Shown piece after piece: positions 24,857 through 34,347 of a stretch of 64,000 bases of DNA. Both the position numbers and the translations under genes were made by a program. Positions within the stretch are counted from its first letter, which is position 1, and each line of letters opens with the position of its first letter. Below the pieces are notes generated by a model. It ran no database searches. It was given only the letters and a program-made list of their open reading frames with translations, and was not told where the DNA came from. Origin of the DNA: Bacteroides sp. (GTDB taxonomy: Bacteria > Bacteroidota > Bacteroidia > Bacteroidales > Muribaculaceae); the NCBI GenBank assembly GCA_014801875.1, contig JAAVDJ010000010.1:210518-274517 (forward strand), in the 5' to 3' direction.

Positions 24857-24967
24857 GTTAACAAGGTTAGTTTCCCCTAAAGGAAATACTTCGATTGCAA
24901 TAGCAACGATTTTAGGGATCGGTTTTGCCCGGTCGGAAAGAGCTGTCAATCAGACCGCTCTTTTTTA
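24857..24967 (+). ncRNA. Candidate small RNA with its own promoter and terminator
   Basis: A transcript of about 110 nt is bounded by a promoter ending at 24852 and a terminator. Predicted pairing: CCCTAAA (24875-24881) with TTTAGGG (24911-24917), enclosing a hairpin with TTGC (24895-24898) and GCAA (24903-24906), closed by CG (24892-24893) and CG (24907-24908). Then CGGTC (24930-24934) can pair with GACCG (24953-24957), which competes with the terminator stem AAAGAGC/GCTCTTT (24937-24943 with 24957-24963) followed by a T tract. No convincing reading frame exists. It does not look like SRP RNA, 6S or tmRNA. Compare with Rfam families from Bacteroidales. Confidence 0.6.
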
Positions 24968-25056
24968 TTTCAATGAGGTATTACCTTTTGTCCAAGTAAA
25001 ACTCCATTTTTCAAGAAGCAGTTTTACAGCTATTAATTTAGGGTCAGGATCAAGGG

Positions 25057-25413
25057 TCATAATAAAATAGCATCATTTTGCACGTTAATATAGAAAGCGG
25101 TATTTTGTTCGGCATCCCACTCACTTCTGGTATAAAACAGTGGTGTAATTTGCTCACCGAGTTTCCATCCTATTTCAGTGAAGGGATATGCATATTTCTC
25201 AAACGCATTCTCAGTATCCAAACCATCATCTGCTACAATCAAAAGATCCCAATCAGACGAATTCACAGCCTCCCCTCTTGCTCGTGAACCATATAGATAT
25301 ACAGAAACCTTGGAATCAACAAAAAGTTCTTTTGCTAAATCCCTTATTGCAGTCAATATTTTATTAAAACGAGTCAAAATAAGATACCATTTGTTTTTAA
25401 CTCCCCCTTCCAC
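25057..25413 (-). CDS. Orphan nucleotidyltransferase-domain protein (MNT type)
   Basis: A 118-residue protein of the polymerase-beta-like minimal nucleotidyltransferase group. The motif YGSRARGEAVNSSDWDLLIVA (about 42-62) gives the GS-x10-DxD pattern needed for metal and nucleotide binding. Such proteins usually act with a HEPN partner in toxin-antitoxin pairs, but none is adjacent in this transcript; the HepT gene just upstream has its own MntA. The start is a GTG at 25413; a predicted -7 box TAATTTTG at 25447-25440 places transcription about 20 nt upstream, which supports it. The promoter region is a diverged copy of the repeat before mod. Confidence 0.75.
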   Translation of the reverse strand: MEGGVKNKWYLILTRFNKILTAIRDLAKELFVDSKVSVYLYGSRARGEAVNSSDWDLLIVADDGLDTENAFEKYAYPFTEIGWKLGEQITPLFYTRSEWDAEQNTAFYINVQNDAILL

Positions 25414-25429
25414 TAAATGGAGTCAGGGC

Positions 25430-25492
25430 TGCCTTTCCGCAAAATTAATAACTTTTCCTTATTTTACATCAATATACTCCGCATAAAAGTAC
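25430..25492. repeat. Diverged third copy of the promoter repeat
   Basis: About 60 bp resemble the minus-strand promoter of mod (GGAAAAGTTATTAA, TTTGCGGAAAG and GTATATTG are shared). The -7 box is TAATTTTG (25447-25440) and it precedes the orphan nucleotidyltransferase gene. Confidence 0.55.
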
Positions 25493-25863
25493 TATATCAG
25501 ACCTTGTTCTTTACATCTTACCTCATATTCTTCAATAAGAAGCAGAATATCTTTCTTTAATTCTGGAATATGACGCACCACTAAACCCCATAAAAATTCT
25601 GGACGTACCGAATCATACCCATGAATAATCCGGTTACGTGTGTTTATTATCTCTTTTGCATGAGGCAATGGGAAATCAGACTTTATCTTAAGTATTCGGT
25701 TTATCGCTTCTCCCATTATCTCTGTTTTTCTCTCAACAGCACTGATTCGCAGAATATCCCTCTCAAAAATATCAAATCTTTTCGGATAATCCTCAAAAAA
25801 ACTTTCTACCGCCGTTATTGCCCGGAGAACATCATTCAGATAGACTAAGATATAATCATCCAT
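25492..25863 (-). CDS. hepT: HepT-like HEPN toxin (DUF86)
   Basis: A 123-residue all-helical HEPN protein. The RNase motif R-x4-6-H-x-Y is present as RNRIIHGYDS near residue 75-84. HepT proteins are RNases that are silenced when the partner MntA adds AMP units to the motif tyrosine. The gene overlaps the upstream mntA by 8 nt, the standard arrangement. At 123 residues it is of normal size. Confidence 0.85.
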   Translation of the reverse strand: MDDYILVYLNDVLRAITAVESFFEDYPKRFDIFERDILRISAVERKTEIMGEAINRILKIKSDFPLPHAKEIINTRNRIIHGYDSVRPEFLWGLVVRHIPELKKDILLLIEEYEVRCKEQGLI

Positions 25864-26161
25864 AAATCATTTTTTTTCGCTTATCTATCATTTTTTTAAA
25901 TATTGGATTCAATTGATTACCATCTTCAATTAAATCTACCTGCCGATTGAAAAGCTTTTCAAAAGCATACTTCAAAGAGAAGTAATTTCCTACATAATCA
26001 AATTCGATAAAATCCTGAGGTTCAAAATCTACCAACAAATCTACATCACTCTCATCATTGAATCTCTCGGTGAGGATTGAGCCAAAGACCGCAAGAGTTT
26101 TGACCTTATGCTTACGGCACAAGTCTACAATTCGTTGCAAATTTAATTCAATCAACCTCAT
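25856..26161 (-). CDS. mntA: MntA-like antitoxin, minimal nucleotidyltransferase
   Basis: A 101-residue nucleotidyltransferase whose motif FGSILTERFNDESDVDLLVDF (about 26-46) is the classic GSx10DxD site; further Asp in RQVDLIED can serve as the third acidic residue. MntA transfers AMP to HepT and so blocks its RNase. It is the first gene of the pair. A TAACTTTG promoter element lies about 62 bp upstream in a partial copy of the local repeat. Confidence 0.85.
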   Translation of the reverse strand: MRLIELNLQRIVDLCRKHKVKTLAVFGSILTERFNDESDVDLLVDFEPQDFIEFDYVGNYFSLKYAFEKLFNRQVDLIEDGNQLNPIFKKMIDKRKKMIYG

Positions 26162-26199
26162 AATTCCAAAATGGATATCAACTTAAAATTAACTACAAT

Positions 26200-26230
26200 C
26201 TCCCGTAGGCGTGAGTCTTTTGCAAAGTTA
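26200..26230. repeat. Partial fourth copy of the promoter/leader repeat, promoter of mntA-hepT
   Basis: On the minus strand TAACTTTGC (with -7 box 26230-26223) is followed by AAAGACTCACGCC-x-ACGGG, nearly identical to the same position in copies 1 and 2. The shared part is the -7 box and the first 25 nt of the transcript. Confidence 0.55.
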
Positions 26231-26400
26231 CAAAAAAATTATGATACTCTCCTTCTCTCTTACAAGTTTTTAATCAATATCAAAAAATCTCACCTCAGCC
26301 TCTATTTCAGCACTCACAAACTGCTCCCGGCCCTATCTCCTACATACATTCCCGCGGATCCTGCGTAGTTTATTTTATTTAGAAGCGGGGAATTATAAAA

Positions 26401-26432
26401 TTTGGATTTACCAACTTTTTTTCTTAATTTTA
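26401..26432 (+). promoter_or_regulatory. Predicted promoter of parC
   Basis: TTTGG at 26401-26405 and TAATTTTA at 26425-26432 (one mismatch to TAnnTTTG) are 20 bp apart. The parC ATG is 25 nt downstream. The rest of 26162-26400 shows nothing else I can support. Confidence 0.6.
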
Positions 26433-26456
26433 CGCCAAATTCACTTTTTGCGAACA

Positions 26457-29204
26457 ATGGCCGAAGACTTAGAGAATACCGTAGACTCACCCTCCACGGA
26501 CACTGACATCAACAATATTCCACAAGATGCTAACCTGGCGTCAGAACAACCGAAAAAACCTTCCGCGAACGATCCAACCGCTAAGAAGACTATTCTTTCG
26601 GGTATGTTCCGCAACTGGTATCTGGAATATGCAAGCTATGTGATTCTTGAAAGAGCCGTCCCTCATATCGAGGATGGCCTAAAACCTGTGCAGAGACGTA
26701 TACTTCATTCCATGCAGACCCTCGATGACGGCCGATTCAACAAGGTTGCCAATATCGTGGGTAACACCATGCAATATCACCCTCATGGCGACGCTTCAAT
26801 CGGGGATGCTCTCGTGCAGCTCGGTCAAAAGGAACTCCTGATAGACACTCAAGGTAACTGGGGAAACATTCTCACCGGCGACTCAGCCGCCGCGCCTCGT
26901 TACATAGAAGCGCGCCTCTCTGAATTTGCGCTCGAAACTGTATTCTCTCCCAAAATCACAGAATGGACCCCTTCTTATGATGGCCGAAAGAAGGAACCCG
27001 TCACTCTTCCCGTGAAATTCCCTCTCCTGCTCGCTCAGGGGGTTGAGGGTATCGCTGTGGGGCTTTCTTCAAAAATACTTCCTCATAATTTCAATGAAAT
27101 CTGCGATGCGGCAATATCATACCTTAAAGGAGAGGAATTTAATCTCTTCCCTGATTTCCAGACAGGAGGATTGCTTGATGCGTCTCGATATAACGACGGT
27201 GCGCGCGGTGGAAGTGTGAAGGTCAGAGCCAAAATTGAGAAATTAGACAACAAAACTCTCGCCATAACAGAAATTCCTTTCGGAAAAACCACCTCCACCC
27301 TCATCACCTCCATTCTGGCAGCTCAGGAAAAAGGGAAAATCAAAATACGCAAAGTCGACGACAATACTTCCGCCTCTGCGGAAATTCTCGTGCATCTGAT
27401 TCCCGGAACTTCTTCCGACAAGGCAATCGACGCCCTGTATGCTTTCACTGACTGTGAGGTCAGTATCTCCCCCAACTGCTGTGTCATCATGGACAACAAA
27501 CCACACTTCCTCAGTGTGTCCGACCTGTTGCGCCATTCCGTGGATCATACCCGCGAACTCCTTAAAAAGGAACTGGAGATTAAACTCGCCGAAACAAAGG
27601 AGACGCGCCTTTATTGCTCCCTTGAGAAGATATTCATCGAGGAAAGAATTTATAAAGATAAGGAGGTGGAGCAAGCTGTCGATATGGATGCTGCCATTGC
27701 GCACGTCGACAGACGCCTTGATCCGTTCAAACCCTCTTTCTTCCGAGACGTCACTCGCGATGACCTTGTGCGCCTTTGGGAAATAAAGATGGGGAGAATA
27801 CTCAAATTCAACACTGACAAAGCAAACCAACGAATAGCCGACCTGGAGAAGGATATCGAACGCCTGCAGTTTGACCTCGACCATATCACGGAATATACGA
27901 CCGCATGGTATGGTCATCTCAAAGACAAATATGGCGAGAGTTTCCCTCGTCGCACTGTTTTGCGTGGATTCGATTCCATCGAAGCAGCAAAAGTGGCGGA
28001 AGCCAACAAGCGCCTTTACTACGACAAAAGCGGTGGATTCTTAGGCACATCCCTTAAAGACAATGAATTCCTATTCACCTGCTCAGACATTGACGATATC
28101 CTAATTATCTACCGTGACGGTACGTATAAGCTCGTGAAAGTGCAGGATAAACTCTATGTAGGGAAAAAAATCATACACATCGGGCTCTTCAAGAAAGGAG
28201 ACAAACGCACGATTTTCAACGTGGTCTACCGTCACGGCAAGGGGATGACTCAGGATGAAGACGGCAAATGGCTCGGTTATTCATATATGAAACGCTGCTA
28301 CATCACAGGCCTGACCCGTGAGAAGGAATATAATCTTACCAAAGGGATACCCGGATCGAAAGTAGAATGGCTGACTTGTAACCCCAACGGAGAGGCAGAA
28401 GTGGTGAAATGCGTGCTGAAGGATGAGCCAAATGAAAGCGGACGCAGGCCGAGGGTGAAGGAAGTGATGATAAACTTTGCTGACCTTGCCATAAAAGGGA
28501 AAGAAAGTCTCGGCAACCTCGTGACAAAATACCAGATTGATGATATCCGTCTTGTAGAGAAAGGTTCCAGCACACTGGGAGGTCGTGAGGTGTGGTTCGA
28601 CCGCGACGTGCTCCGCCTCAACTACGATGGTCGAGGTGAAAGCCTCGGCATATTCCAAGGCGACGACCTCGTGCTTATCATTACCAAAGACGGGGAATAT
28701 TTCACCTCCACATATGCAGACAGCAACCATTATGACGACAACATCCTCCGAATAGAGAAATTCAATCCGGGAAAAGTATGGACTCTCGCTCTCTTCGACC
28801 CCTCATTGGGTTTCCCGTATCTGAAAAGGTTTGTGTTCGAGCCTACAGCTAAGCCTCAACGCTTTGTCGGCAATGACGCGACAGCTCGCACTCTTCTTCT
28901 TACTGACACGCCATATCCGCGCCTTGAGGTGAAATTCGGTGGACATGACGCTGTCCGTCCCCCCCTTGAGATAGATGCCGAGGAGTTTATCGCTGTCAAG
29001 GGTTACAAGGCTAAAGGGAAAAGAATATCCAACTTCGAATTGCAGAGCATAACGGAACTTCCCCCGCTTCGTTTCCCGGAGCCTGAAGAGGAACCTGCTG
29101 AGGAAACTCAGGAAAATGAGGTGGAAAAACCGATTGTGGTGCAGGGTGATCTTTTCTCTCTCGATGCTGAAGGGGAGGAAAGCCCGGAGAAAACAGAGGA
29201 ATAA
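26457..29204 (+). CDS. parC: DNA topoisomerase IV subunit A
   Basis: A 915-residue type IIA topoisomerase subunit that cuts and rejoins DNA to separate daughter chromosomes. The breakage-reunion domain starts at about 40 (YASYVILERAVPHIEDGLKPVQRRIL), with the catalytic tyrosine in AAPRYIEARLS near residue 148. The later part has the C-terminal wrapping domain and an acidic tail (EPEEEPAEETQENEVE). The lack of a GyrA-box and the length fit Bacteroidetes ParC better than GyrA. The ATG at 26457 is chosen over an upstream TTG, as the promoter spacing and the N terminus fit. No parE lies in the window. Confidence 0.88.
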   Translation: MAEDLENTVDSPSTDTDINNIPQDANLASEQPKKPSANDPTAKKTILSGMFRNWYLEYASYVILERAVPHIEDGLKPVQRRILHSMQTLDDGRFNKVANIVGNTMQYHPHGDASIGDALVQLGQKELLIDTQGNWGNILTGDSAAAPRYIEARLSEFALETVFSPKITEWTPSYDGRKKEPVTLPVKFPLLLAQGVEGIAVGLSSKILPHNFNEICDAAISYLKGEEFNLFPDFQTGGLLDASRYNDGARGGSVKVRAKIEKLDNKTLAITEIPFGKTTSTLITSILAAQEKGKIKIRKVDDNTSASAEILVHLIPGTSSDKAIDALYAFTDCEVSISPNCCVIMDNKPHFLSVSDLLRHSVDHTRELLKKELEIKLAETKETRLYCSLEKIFIEERIYKDKEVEQAVDMDAAIAHVDRRLDPFKPSFFRDVTRDDLVRLWEIKMGRILKFNTDKANQRIADLEKDIERLQFDLDHITEYTTAWYGHLKDKYGESFPRRTVLRGFDSIEAAKVAEANKRLYYDKSGGFLGTSLKDNEFLFTCSDIDDILIIYRDGTYKLVKVQDKLYVGKKIIHIGLFKKGDKRTIFNVVYRHGKGMTQDEDGKWLGYSYMKRCYITGLTREKEYNLTKGIPGSKVEWLTCNPNGEAEVVKCVLKDEPNESGRRPRVKEVMINFADLAIKGKESLGNLVTKYQIDDIRLVEKGSSTLGGREVWFDRDVLRLNYDGRGESLGIFQGDDLVLIITKDGEYFTSTYADSNHYDDNILRIEKFNPGKVWTLALFDPSLGFPYLKRFVFEPTAKPQRFVGNDATARTLLLTDTPYPRLEVKFGGHDAVRPPLEIDAEEFIAVKGYKAKGKRISNFELQSITELPPLRFPEPEEEPAEETQENEVEKPIVVQGDLFSLDAEGEESPEKTEE

Positions 29205-29241
29205 CCTTAATGTAATTCTAACCGAAGATTATCCAAGATTC

Positions 29242-30147
29242 ATGAACATAAATTACTCAAAAATATTTTATTCGTCAGAAAAACGGAAAATTGCATTCGT
29301 TGGCGCGATGCTTTTCCTGATGCTTTTTCCGGCGTGGATAAAGGGAGAATCAACCGATTCTCTCGCCGGAGCGGGGAGTTCACGCCCTGTCACGGGTATT
29401 TATTCCTTTGAAATAGGTCGCACAGACGTGCTTGCCACATATCTCTCTCCTCTCCACTATACAGGCGCACAATATGGCGTCACGGGGGAATGGAGCAAAG
29501 CTATGCCTTTCAATCCGGAGAGTGCCGTGATGCACTTTGACGGAGGTCTTAACTTCTGCTCCCTTCTCAATCCGGCCCACACAGCCAGGATGTTAGGTTT
29601 CACCGGTGATTTCAGATGGGGGATGTCGTGGAAAACAACCCTCCCCTATCAACTGACCCTGACAGCCGGCGGAAGTGTGGGGCTGAACGGAGGTGCATAT
29701 TATCTGATGCGAAACAGCAACAATCCCGTGCAGGCAATGGCGCAGGCGGCTCTTTCCTTACGGGGGTCGATTGCAAGACCCTTCACCATCGGAAGGCTGC
29801 CGATCCTTGTCAGAGATGTGGTCTCGATTCCCACTGTCTCTGCTTTCTTTGCTCCGCAGTACGGAGAGACTTATTATGAAATATACCTTGGAAACCACTC
29901 CGGCCTCGCGCACGCAGGGTGGTGGGGCAATAATTTCTGCATTGACAACCGATTGACAGTTGCGCTTGATTTCGGCAGAACTGCCATGACACTCGGCTAC
30001 CACTTTCAGGCACAAACACAGTGGGCTAATCATCTTAACACAAAGATATTCACTCATTCATTCATAATTGGGATTGTCCCGGGCGGACTCGGGCTTAAAC
30101 CCAAAGCGAAAAAGGCTGACAGACCAACTGTCTACTCCCTTTTCTAA
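29242..30147 (+). CDS. Exported DUF3316-like protein, probable outer membrane barrel
   Basis: A 301-residue protein with a signal peptide (basic start, then FVGAMLFLMLFPAWIKG). The body is beta-rich with alternating patterns; TYLSPLHYTGAQYGV and GYHFQAQTQWANHLNTKIFTHSFIIGI are like DUF3316 proteins of Bacteroidales, whose function is unknown. The ATG at 29242 is 37 nt after parC and the longer reading through the parC end has no signal peptide, so I reject it. It may be co-transcribed with parC, but it has no functional link to it. Confidence 0.7.
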   Translation: MNINYSKIFYSSEKRKIAFVGAMLFLMLFPAWIKGESTDSLAGAGSSRPVTGIYSFEIGRTDVLATYLSPLHYTGAQYGVTGEWSKAMPFNPESAVMHFDGGLNFCSLLNPAHTARMLGFTGDFRWGMSWKTTLPYQLTLTAGGSVGLNGGAYYLMRNSNNPVQAMAQAALSLRGSIARPFTIGRLPILVRDVVSIPTVSAFFAPQYGETYYEIYLGNHSGLAHAGWWGNNFCIDNRLTVALDFGRTAMTLGYHFQAQTQWANHLNTKIFTHSFIIGIVPGGLGLKPKAKKADRPTVYSLF

Positions 30148-30206
30148 CTATCTTCTCTTACCTGCCTTTCCTCTAATTTTTAGCTAATATTAAAAGCGTC
30201 CCCCCG

Positions 30207-31256
30207 ATGAAATCTTTAAAATCAAAAGACACATATATTCCTCTCCTTCTATTGCTCACTACTTTCCTGAGCGCCTGCCACGACTCCCCGGAATACCCTA
30301 ACAACCTCTACGGAAACTTTGATGCTCTCTGGGAAATCGTAGACACCCGATACTGTTTCCTTGATGAAAAAGAGTTGGATTGGGACGAAATCGGACGGAC
30401 TTATAGGGAAAAAATCACCCCTGAAACAACTCCGACCGAACTATTCTTTATATGTGCCGATATGCTTGACGAGCTGAAAGACGGCCACGTGAATCTCAGT
30501 TCGCGCTTCACAACAAGTTATTACAGGGAATGGTGGACAGATTACCCACAGGATTTCTCACTTCGCACTTTGGAGGAGAACTATCTCGAATTCAATTGGC
30601 TCTCGACGAGCGGTATCATGTATAAGCAGCTCCCCGGAGAAATAGCATATATGTATTATCCCAGTTTCTCCACTCCGGTTGGAGAGACATCCCTCGACTA
30701 TATTCTCGCCATTCTCCACAACAGCCGTGGGTTGATAATAGACATCCGCGACAATGGAGGCGGACTTCTCACCAATATAGACACTTTTATCGGACGTTTT
30801 ATCGACAAGGAGATAAACGGTGGCTACATCAGCCATAAGACCGGTCCGGGACATAATGACTTCTCCGAGCCCTACCCCATCACCTACAAACCGGCGAAGG
30901 AGGGACGAGTGAAATGGACCGGACCCATTATCCTCCTGACAAACCGCTCTTGCTATTCAGCTGCAAACAGTTTCGCGTCTGTTATGAAAAGCCTGCCTAA
31001 TGTAAAGGTCGTAGGCGCGCGCACCGGCGGAGGAGGTGGTCTTCCATTCACTTCCGAGATACCCATTGGTTGGGGAGTAAGATTCTCCGCCTCACCGATA
31101 TACAACGAGAAGATGGAATGTATCGAATTCGGCATAGATCCGAGTCAGGGGTGTGAAGTACACTCTCCGACAGAGCAACTGGCCGAAGGCAAAGACGCGA
31201 TACTTGACTTTGCCATCGACCAGCTGAAAGATCTTCCTCTCCCCGAGAAGAATTAA
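30207..31256 (+). CDS. S41 family serine peptidase, lipoprotein
   Basis: A 349-residue envelope protease. The signal peptide ends in a lipobox (LLLLTTFLSACHDS, Cys at 24). A tricorn-like N-terminal helical domain (LWEIVDTRYCFLDEKELDW) is followed by the S41 core: IIDIRDNGGG at about 174-183 and the nucleophile region TNRSCYSAANSFASVMK (Ser near 250). The Lys of C-terminal processing peptidases is replaced by a Gly-rich ARTGGGGG segment, as in tricorn-like members. A PDZ domain is not evident. Substrates unknown. The gene stands alone. Confidence 0.82.
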   Translation: MKSLKSKDTYIPLLLLLTTFLSACHDSPEYPNNLYGNFDALWEIVDTRYCFLDEKELDWDEIGRTYREKITPETTPTELFFICADMLDELKDGHVNLSSRFTTSYYREWWTDYPQDFSLRTLEENYLEFNWLSTSGIMYKQLPGEIAYMYYPSFSTPVGETSLDYILAILHNSRGLIIDIRDNGGGLLTNIDTFIGRFIDKEINGGYISHKTGPGHNDFSEPYPITYKPAKEGRVKWTGPIILLTNRSCYSAANSFASVMKSLPNVKVVGARTGGGGGLPFTSEIPIGWGVRFSASPIYNEKMECIEFGIDPSQGCEVHSPTEQLAEGKDAILDFAIDQLKDLPLPEKN

Positions 31257-31277
31257 TAACGGTTCAAGACCTTATTA
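31254..31277. terminator. Possible short terminator overlapping two convergent stop codons
   Basis: TAATAA-c-GGT pairs with ACCTTATTA around a 5-nt loop. It covers the stop codons of the S41 gene and the opposite small gene. The stem is A/T rich and there is no long T tract, so support is weak. Confidence 0.35.
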
Positions 31278-31511
31278 TTCCTGCGCATAGGAAAGGATTG
31301 TGGGGCTCTCCACATCCACTCCATATTCATTCGCAAACCTTAGGATAGCTCTTGCGAGCTTTGGTTTCAATTCCTCGGGACAATAACGGAAATACGACTC
31401 CGCAGCTCTCACATGGGCTGCGTCAGGCATAGGATACTCTCTGCGTTCGGGAAGCCCGAAGACACTGTCAGGGAGTTCCTTCTTTTCTTCATAACTTAAA
31501 ACGTCACTCAT
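31275..31511 (-). CDS. Small DUF6582-like protein
   Basis: A 78-residue protein containing LPDSVFGLPERREYPMPDAAHVRAA, the recurrent core of a small domain often found in phage or phage-derived proteins (DUF6582-like), then YCPEELKPKLARAILRFANEYGV. The ATG at 31511 is preferred because the longer reading adds an unlikely hydrophobic leader. Function is unknown. It is convergent with the S41 gene. Its presence as a single cellular gene, away from phage genes, is unusual but common in Bacteroidales as far as I recall. Confidence 0.65.
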   Translation of the reverse strand: MSDVLSYEEKKELPDSVFGLPERREYPMPDAAHVRAAESYFRYCPEELKPKLARAILRFANEYGVDVESPTILSYAQE

Positions 31512-31694
31512 AACAGGGTGTTTTTCAATTAAGATTAAAACGATAAAACGATACCGACAAAAGTCAGCATCCATATTTATAACGCCTATGGCCTGGATAG
31601 GGTTTTCTCCGGACAGCAGGCTTGGAAAAAGGGAAATATTAAGGCAGAATCAAAATTTTCACAATTATTAGTGGGAAATACGCGAATTTCTATG

Positions 31695-31702
31695 TAAATT
31701 TG
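31695..31702 (+). promoter_or_regulatory. Predicted -7 element of the aspS promoter
   Basis: TAAATTTG matches TAnnTTTG, 76 bp before the aspS ATG. No clear -33 box. Confidence 0.5.
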
Positions 31703-31778
31703 CACGTTAAAACCCCAGGAAGGGAGAAAGCGGAGAAAGAACGCGTGGAGCCCTTCACCAAACCATTAAGAAACCGAT

Positions 31779-33542
31779 ATGTACAGAGACAAGACTTGCG
31801 GCGAACTTCGGCTTTCAGACGAGGGTCAGAAAGTCAGGATAGCCGGATGGGTGCAGCGAAGCCGTAAAATGGGCGGTATGACATTTGTGGATGTCCGCGA
31901 TCGTTACGGCATCACTCAGGTTGTTTTCAACACCAGCGACAACGAGGCTGACAACGCCCTCTTCAACGCGGCCAACCAACTTGGCCGTGAATACGTGGTG
32001 CAGGTGACCGGTACGGTGGCCGAACGCACAAGCAAGAACAAGAATATCCCGACAGGAGACATCGAGATTATCGGGGAGGGGCTGAAAGTGCTCAACAAGA
32101 GTGAGGTGCCCCCCTTCACAATAGAAGACAACACCGACGGCGGAGATGACCTCCGCATGAAATACCGCTATCTTGACCTTCGTCGCCCGTCAGTAAGGAA
32201 AAACCTCGAACTGCGCCACAAGATGGCTTTCGAGATTCGCCGCTATCTTGACGCCAACGGTTTCCTGGAGATAGAAACTCCGATCCTCGTTAAGTCTACC
32301 CCGGAAGGTGCCCGCGACTTCGTTGTCCCCTCCAGAATGAATCCGGGAGAATTTTACGCTCTTCCCCAAAGTCCGCAGCTCTTCAAGCAGCTCCTGATGG
32401 TGAGCGGTTTCGACAGATATTTCCAAATTGCTAAATGTTTCCGCGACGAAGACCTCCGCGCTGACCGCCAGCCGGAGTTCACTCAAATCGACTGCGAGAT
32501 GAGTTTTGTGGAGCAGGAAGATGTCATCGATATGTTCGAGGGTCTCGTGAAACACATCTTCAAATATGTGAAGGAAATTGACTTCACGGAGCCTTTCCCG
32601 CGTATGACGTGGCATGATGCCATGCGTCTCTACGGAAGCGACAAACCGGATATCCGTTTCGGAATGAAGTTTGTCGAGCTCACTGACCTTGCAAAAGGGA
32701 AAGGTTTCTCCGTTGTTGATGACGCTGAACTCACAGTCGGCATCAACGCAAAAGGTTGCGGCAATTACACCCGCAAGCAAATCGATGAGTTGACTGAATT
32801 TGTAAAACGTCCGCAGGTCGGAGCAAAGGGCCTTATGTGGGTGAAGGTAGAGCCTGACGGTGCCTTCAAAAGCTCAGTCGGAAAATTCTATACCCCTGAA
32901 GACCTCGCAAAATGGGCTGAGAGAATGGAAGCTGAACCGGGCGACCTTCTTCTCATCATGAGCGGAGAAAAGATGAAGACACGCAAGCAGCTCTGTGAAC
33001 TGCGTCTTGAAATGGGTAACCGTCTCGGCTTGCGCGACAAGAACGTCTTCGCACCTTTATGGGTTGTGGATTTCCCTCTCTTCGAATGGGACGAGGAAAC
33101 ACAGCGCTTTTACGCAATGCACCACCCCTTCACTTCGCCGAATCCGGAAGATATCTCCAAACTAAAGACCGACACCGGAAATGTGCGTGCGACAGCATAC
33201 GATATCGTTGTGAACGGCACTGAACTTGGTGGTGGTTCAATTCGTATCCATGACCCGGAACTTCAGAATGAGATGTTCGAGCTTTTAGGTTTCACTCCTG
33301 AAAAAGCGAAGGAACAGTTTGGTTTCCTTATGAACGCCTTCAAATATGGCGCACCCCCTCACGGTGGTCTCGCTCTCGGTTTTGATAGGTTTGTATCTAT
33401 CCTTGCCGGGCTCGACACCATCCGCGACGTTATTGCATTCCCCAAGAACAATTCCGGACGCGACGTGATGAACGAGAGCCCCTCCCCTATCGACGAAAGT
33501 CAGCTTGAGGAACTTCGTCTTGAACTCAGACCGGAGGAATGA
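31779..33542 (+). CDS. aspS: Aspartyl-tRNA synthetase
   Basis: A 587-residue class II aminoacyl-tRNA synthetase that charges tRNA-Asp. An N-terminal OB-fold anticodon-binding domain ([20 protein letters not shown]) is followed by the catalytic core: motif 2 [18 protein letters not shown] (about 222-239), the bacterial GAD insertion domain (about 290-410) and motif 3 [16 protein letters not shown] near 530. The length is normal for the bacterial form. Its stop overlaps the start of the Nif3-like gene by 4 nt (ATGA). Confidence 0.96.
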   Translation: MYRDKTCGELRLSDEGQKVRIAGWVQRSRKMGGMTFVDVRDRYGITQVVFNTSDNEADNALFNAANQLGREYVVQVTGTVAERTSKNKNIPTGDIEIIGEGLKVLNKSEVPPFTIEDNTDGGDDLRMKYRYLDLRRPSVRKNLELRHKMAFEIRRYLDANGFLEIETPILVKSTPEGARDFVVPSRMNPGEFYALPQSPQLFKQLLMVSGFDRYFQIAKCFRDEDLRADRQPEFTQIDCEMSFVEQEDVIDMFEGLVKHIFKYVKEIDFTEPFPRMTWHDAMRLYGSDKPDIRFGMKFVELTDLAKGKGFSVVDDAELTVGINAKGCGNYTRKQIDELTEFVKRPQVGAKGLMWVKVEPDGAFKSSVGKFYTPEDLAKWAERMEAEPGDLLLIMSGEKMKTRKQLCELRLEMGNRLGLRDKNVFAPLWVVDFPLFEWDEETQRFYAMHHPFTSPNPEDISKLKTDTGNVRATAYDIVVNGTELGGGSIRIHDPELQNEMFELLGFTPEKAKEQFGFLMNAFKYGAPPHGGLALGFDRFVSILAGLDTIRDVIAFPKNNSGRDVMNESPSPIDESQLEELRLELRPEE

Positions 33543-34327
33543 AAAAGACAGTCAGAGAGATTGCAACCGTCATAGAGACCTTTGCCCCCAAAGGGCTTCA
33601 GGAATCATACGACAATGCCGGCCTCCAGATCGGTCATCCCGATATGGAGGTGACAGCAGTCATGTTGTGTCTTGACGTCACTGAAGAAATTCTCGAGGAA
33701 GCCCTTGAAAGAAGATGTAATCTCATTGTCTCCCACCATCCCTTGATATTCAAAGGGCTTAAGGAGATTACGGGACGCACGGCAACTGAAAGAATTGTGG
33801 AGAAGGCTATTCGTGAAAATGTAGCTATATATTCTTCTCACACCAATCTTGATTCTGCCAAGGAGGGTGTGAGCTACGAAATGGCGCATCTTCTTAATCT
33901 TTGTAATCTCAAAGTGCTTGATCCCAAACCTGCCGACAACGAAACCGGTTTAGGAATTGTCGGCGATGTGCAGCCCACTCCAAAGATTGAATTCCTGAGA
34001 AAGGTGAAAGACACTTTCAAAGTGAAAGCCCTCCGCTATTCGGGACAAAGCCCTCAGCTTGTTGTGAGAAAAGTGGCTGTCTGCAGTGGCTCGGGTGCTT
34101 CACTAATTGGCGACGCCATAAATGCCGGGGCCGACATAATAGTGACCGGAGACGTAAAATATCACGACTTCACCTCTTACGGGCTCGACATCATAATTGC
34201 TGACATCGGACACTTTGAAAGCGAAATCATAACAAAAGTGATTTTCTCACGCATAATCAGAGAGGCGTTGCCCGGAGTGGAGACATATTATTCGGAGAGG
34301 GAGACCAACCCGATAAAATATCTTTAA
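33539..34327 (+). CDS. Nif3-like dinuclear metal-binding protein (DUF34)
   Basis: A 262-residue member of the YbgI/Nif3 family, which forms a hexameric ring with two metal ions per subunit; some members are proposed GTP cyclohydrolase I type 2 or metal-insertion helpers. The metal-binding motif [14 protein letters not shown] (about 63-76) and the C-terminal DIGHFESE are visible. It overlaps aspS by ATGA and leads into the zinc-ribbon gene 20 bp on, the usual Bacteroidetes arrangement. Confidence 0.88.
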   Translation: MKKTVREIATVIETFAPKGLQESYDNAGLQIGHPDMEVTAVMLCLDVTEEILEEALERRCNLIVSHHPLIFKGLKEITGRTATERIVEKAIRENVAIYSSHTNLDSAKEGVSYEMAHLLNLCNLKVLDPKPADNETGLGIVGDVQPTPKIEFLRKVKDTFKVKALRYSGQSPQLVVRKVAVCSGSGASLIGDAINAGADIIVTGDVKYHDFTSYGLDIIIADIGHFESEIITKVIFSRIIREALPGVETYYSERETNPIKYL

Positions 34328-34347
34328 AAAATAAACAAACACCAGAT

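Noticed and set aside
24855..25070. A 71-codon plus-strand reading frame starting with TTG
   Set aside because: It runs through the small RNA helices and its terminator, and has no plausible start or family.
27243..27917. A 224-codon reading frame opposite parC
   Set aside because: Antisense shadow of a conserved topoisomerase gene without own start context or promoter.
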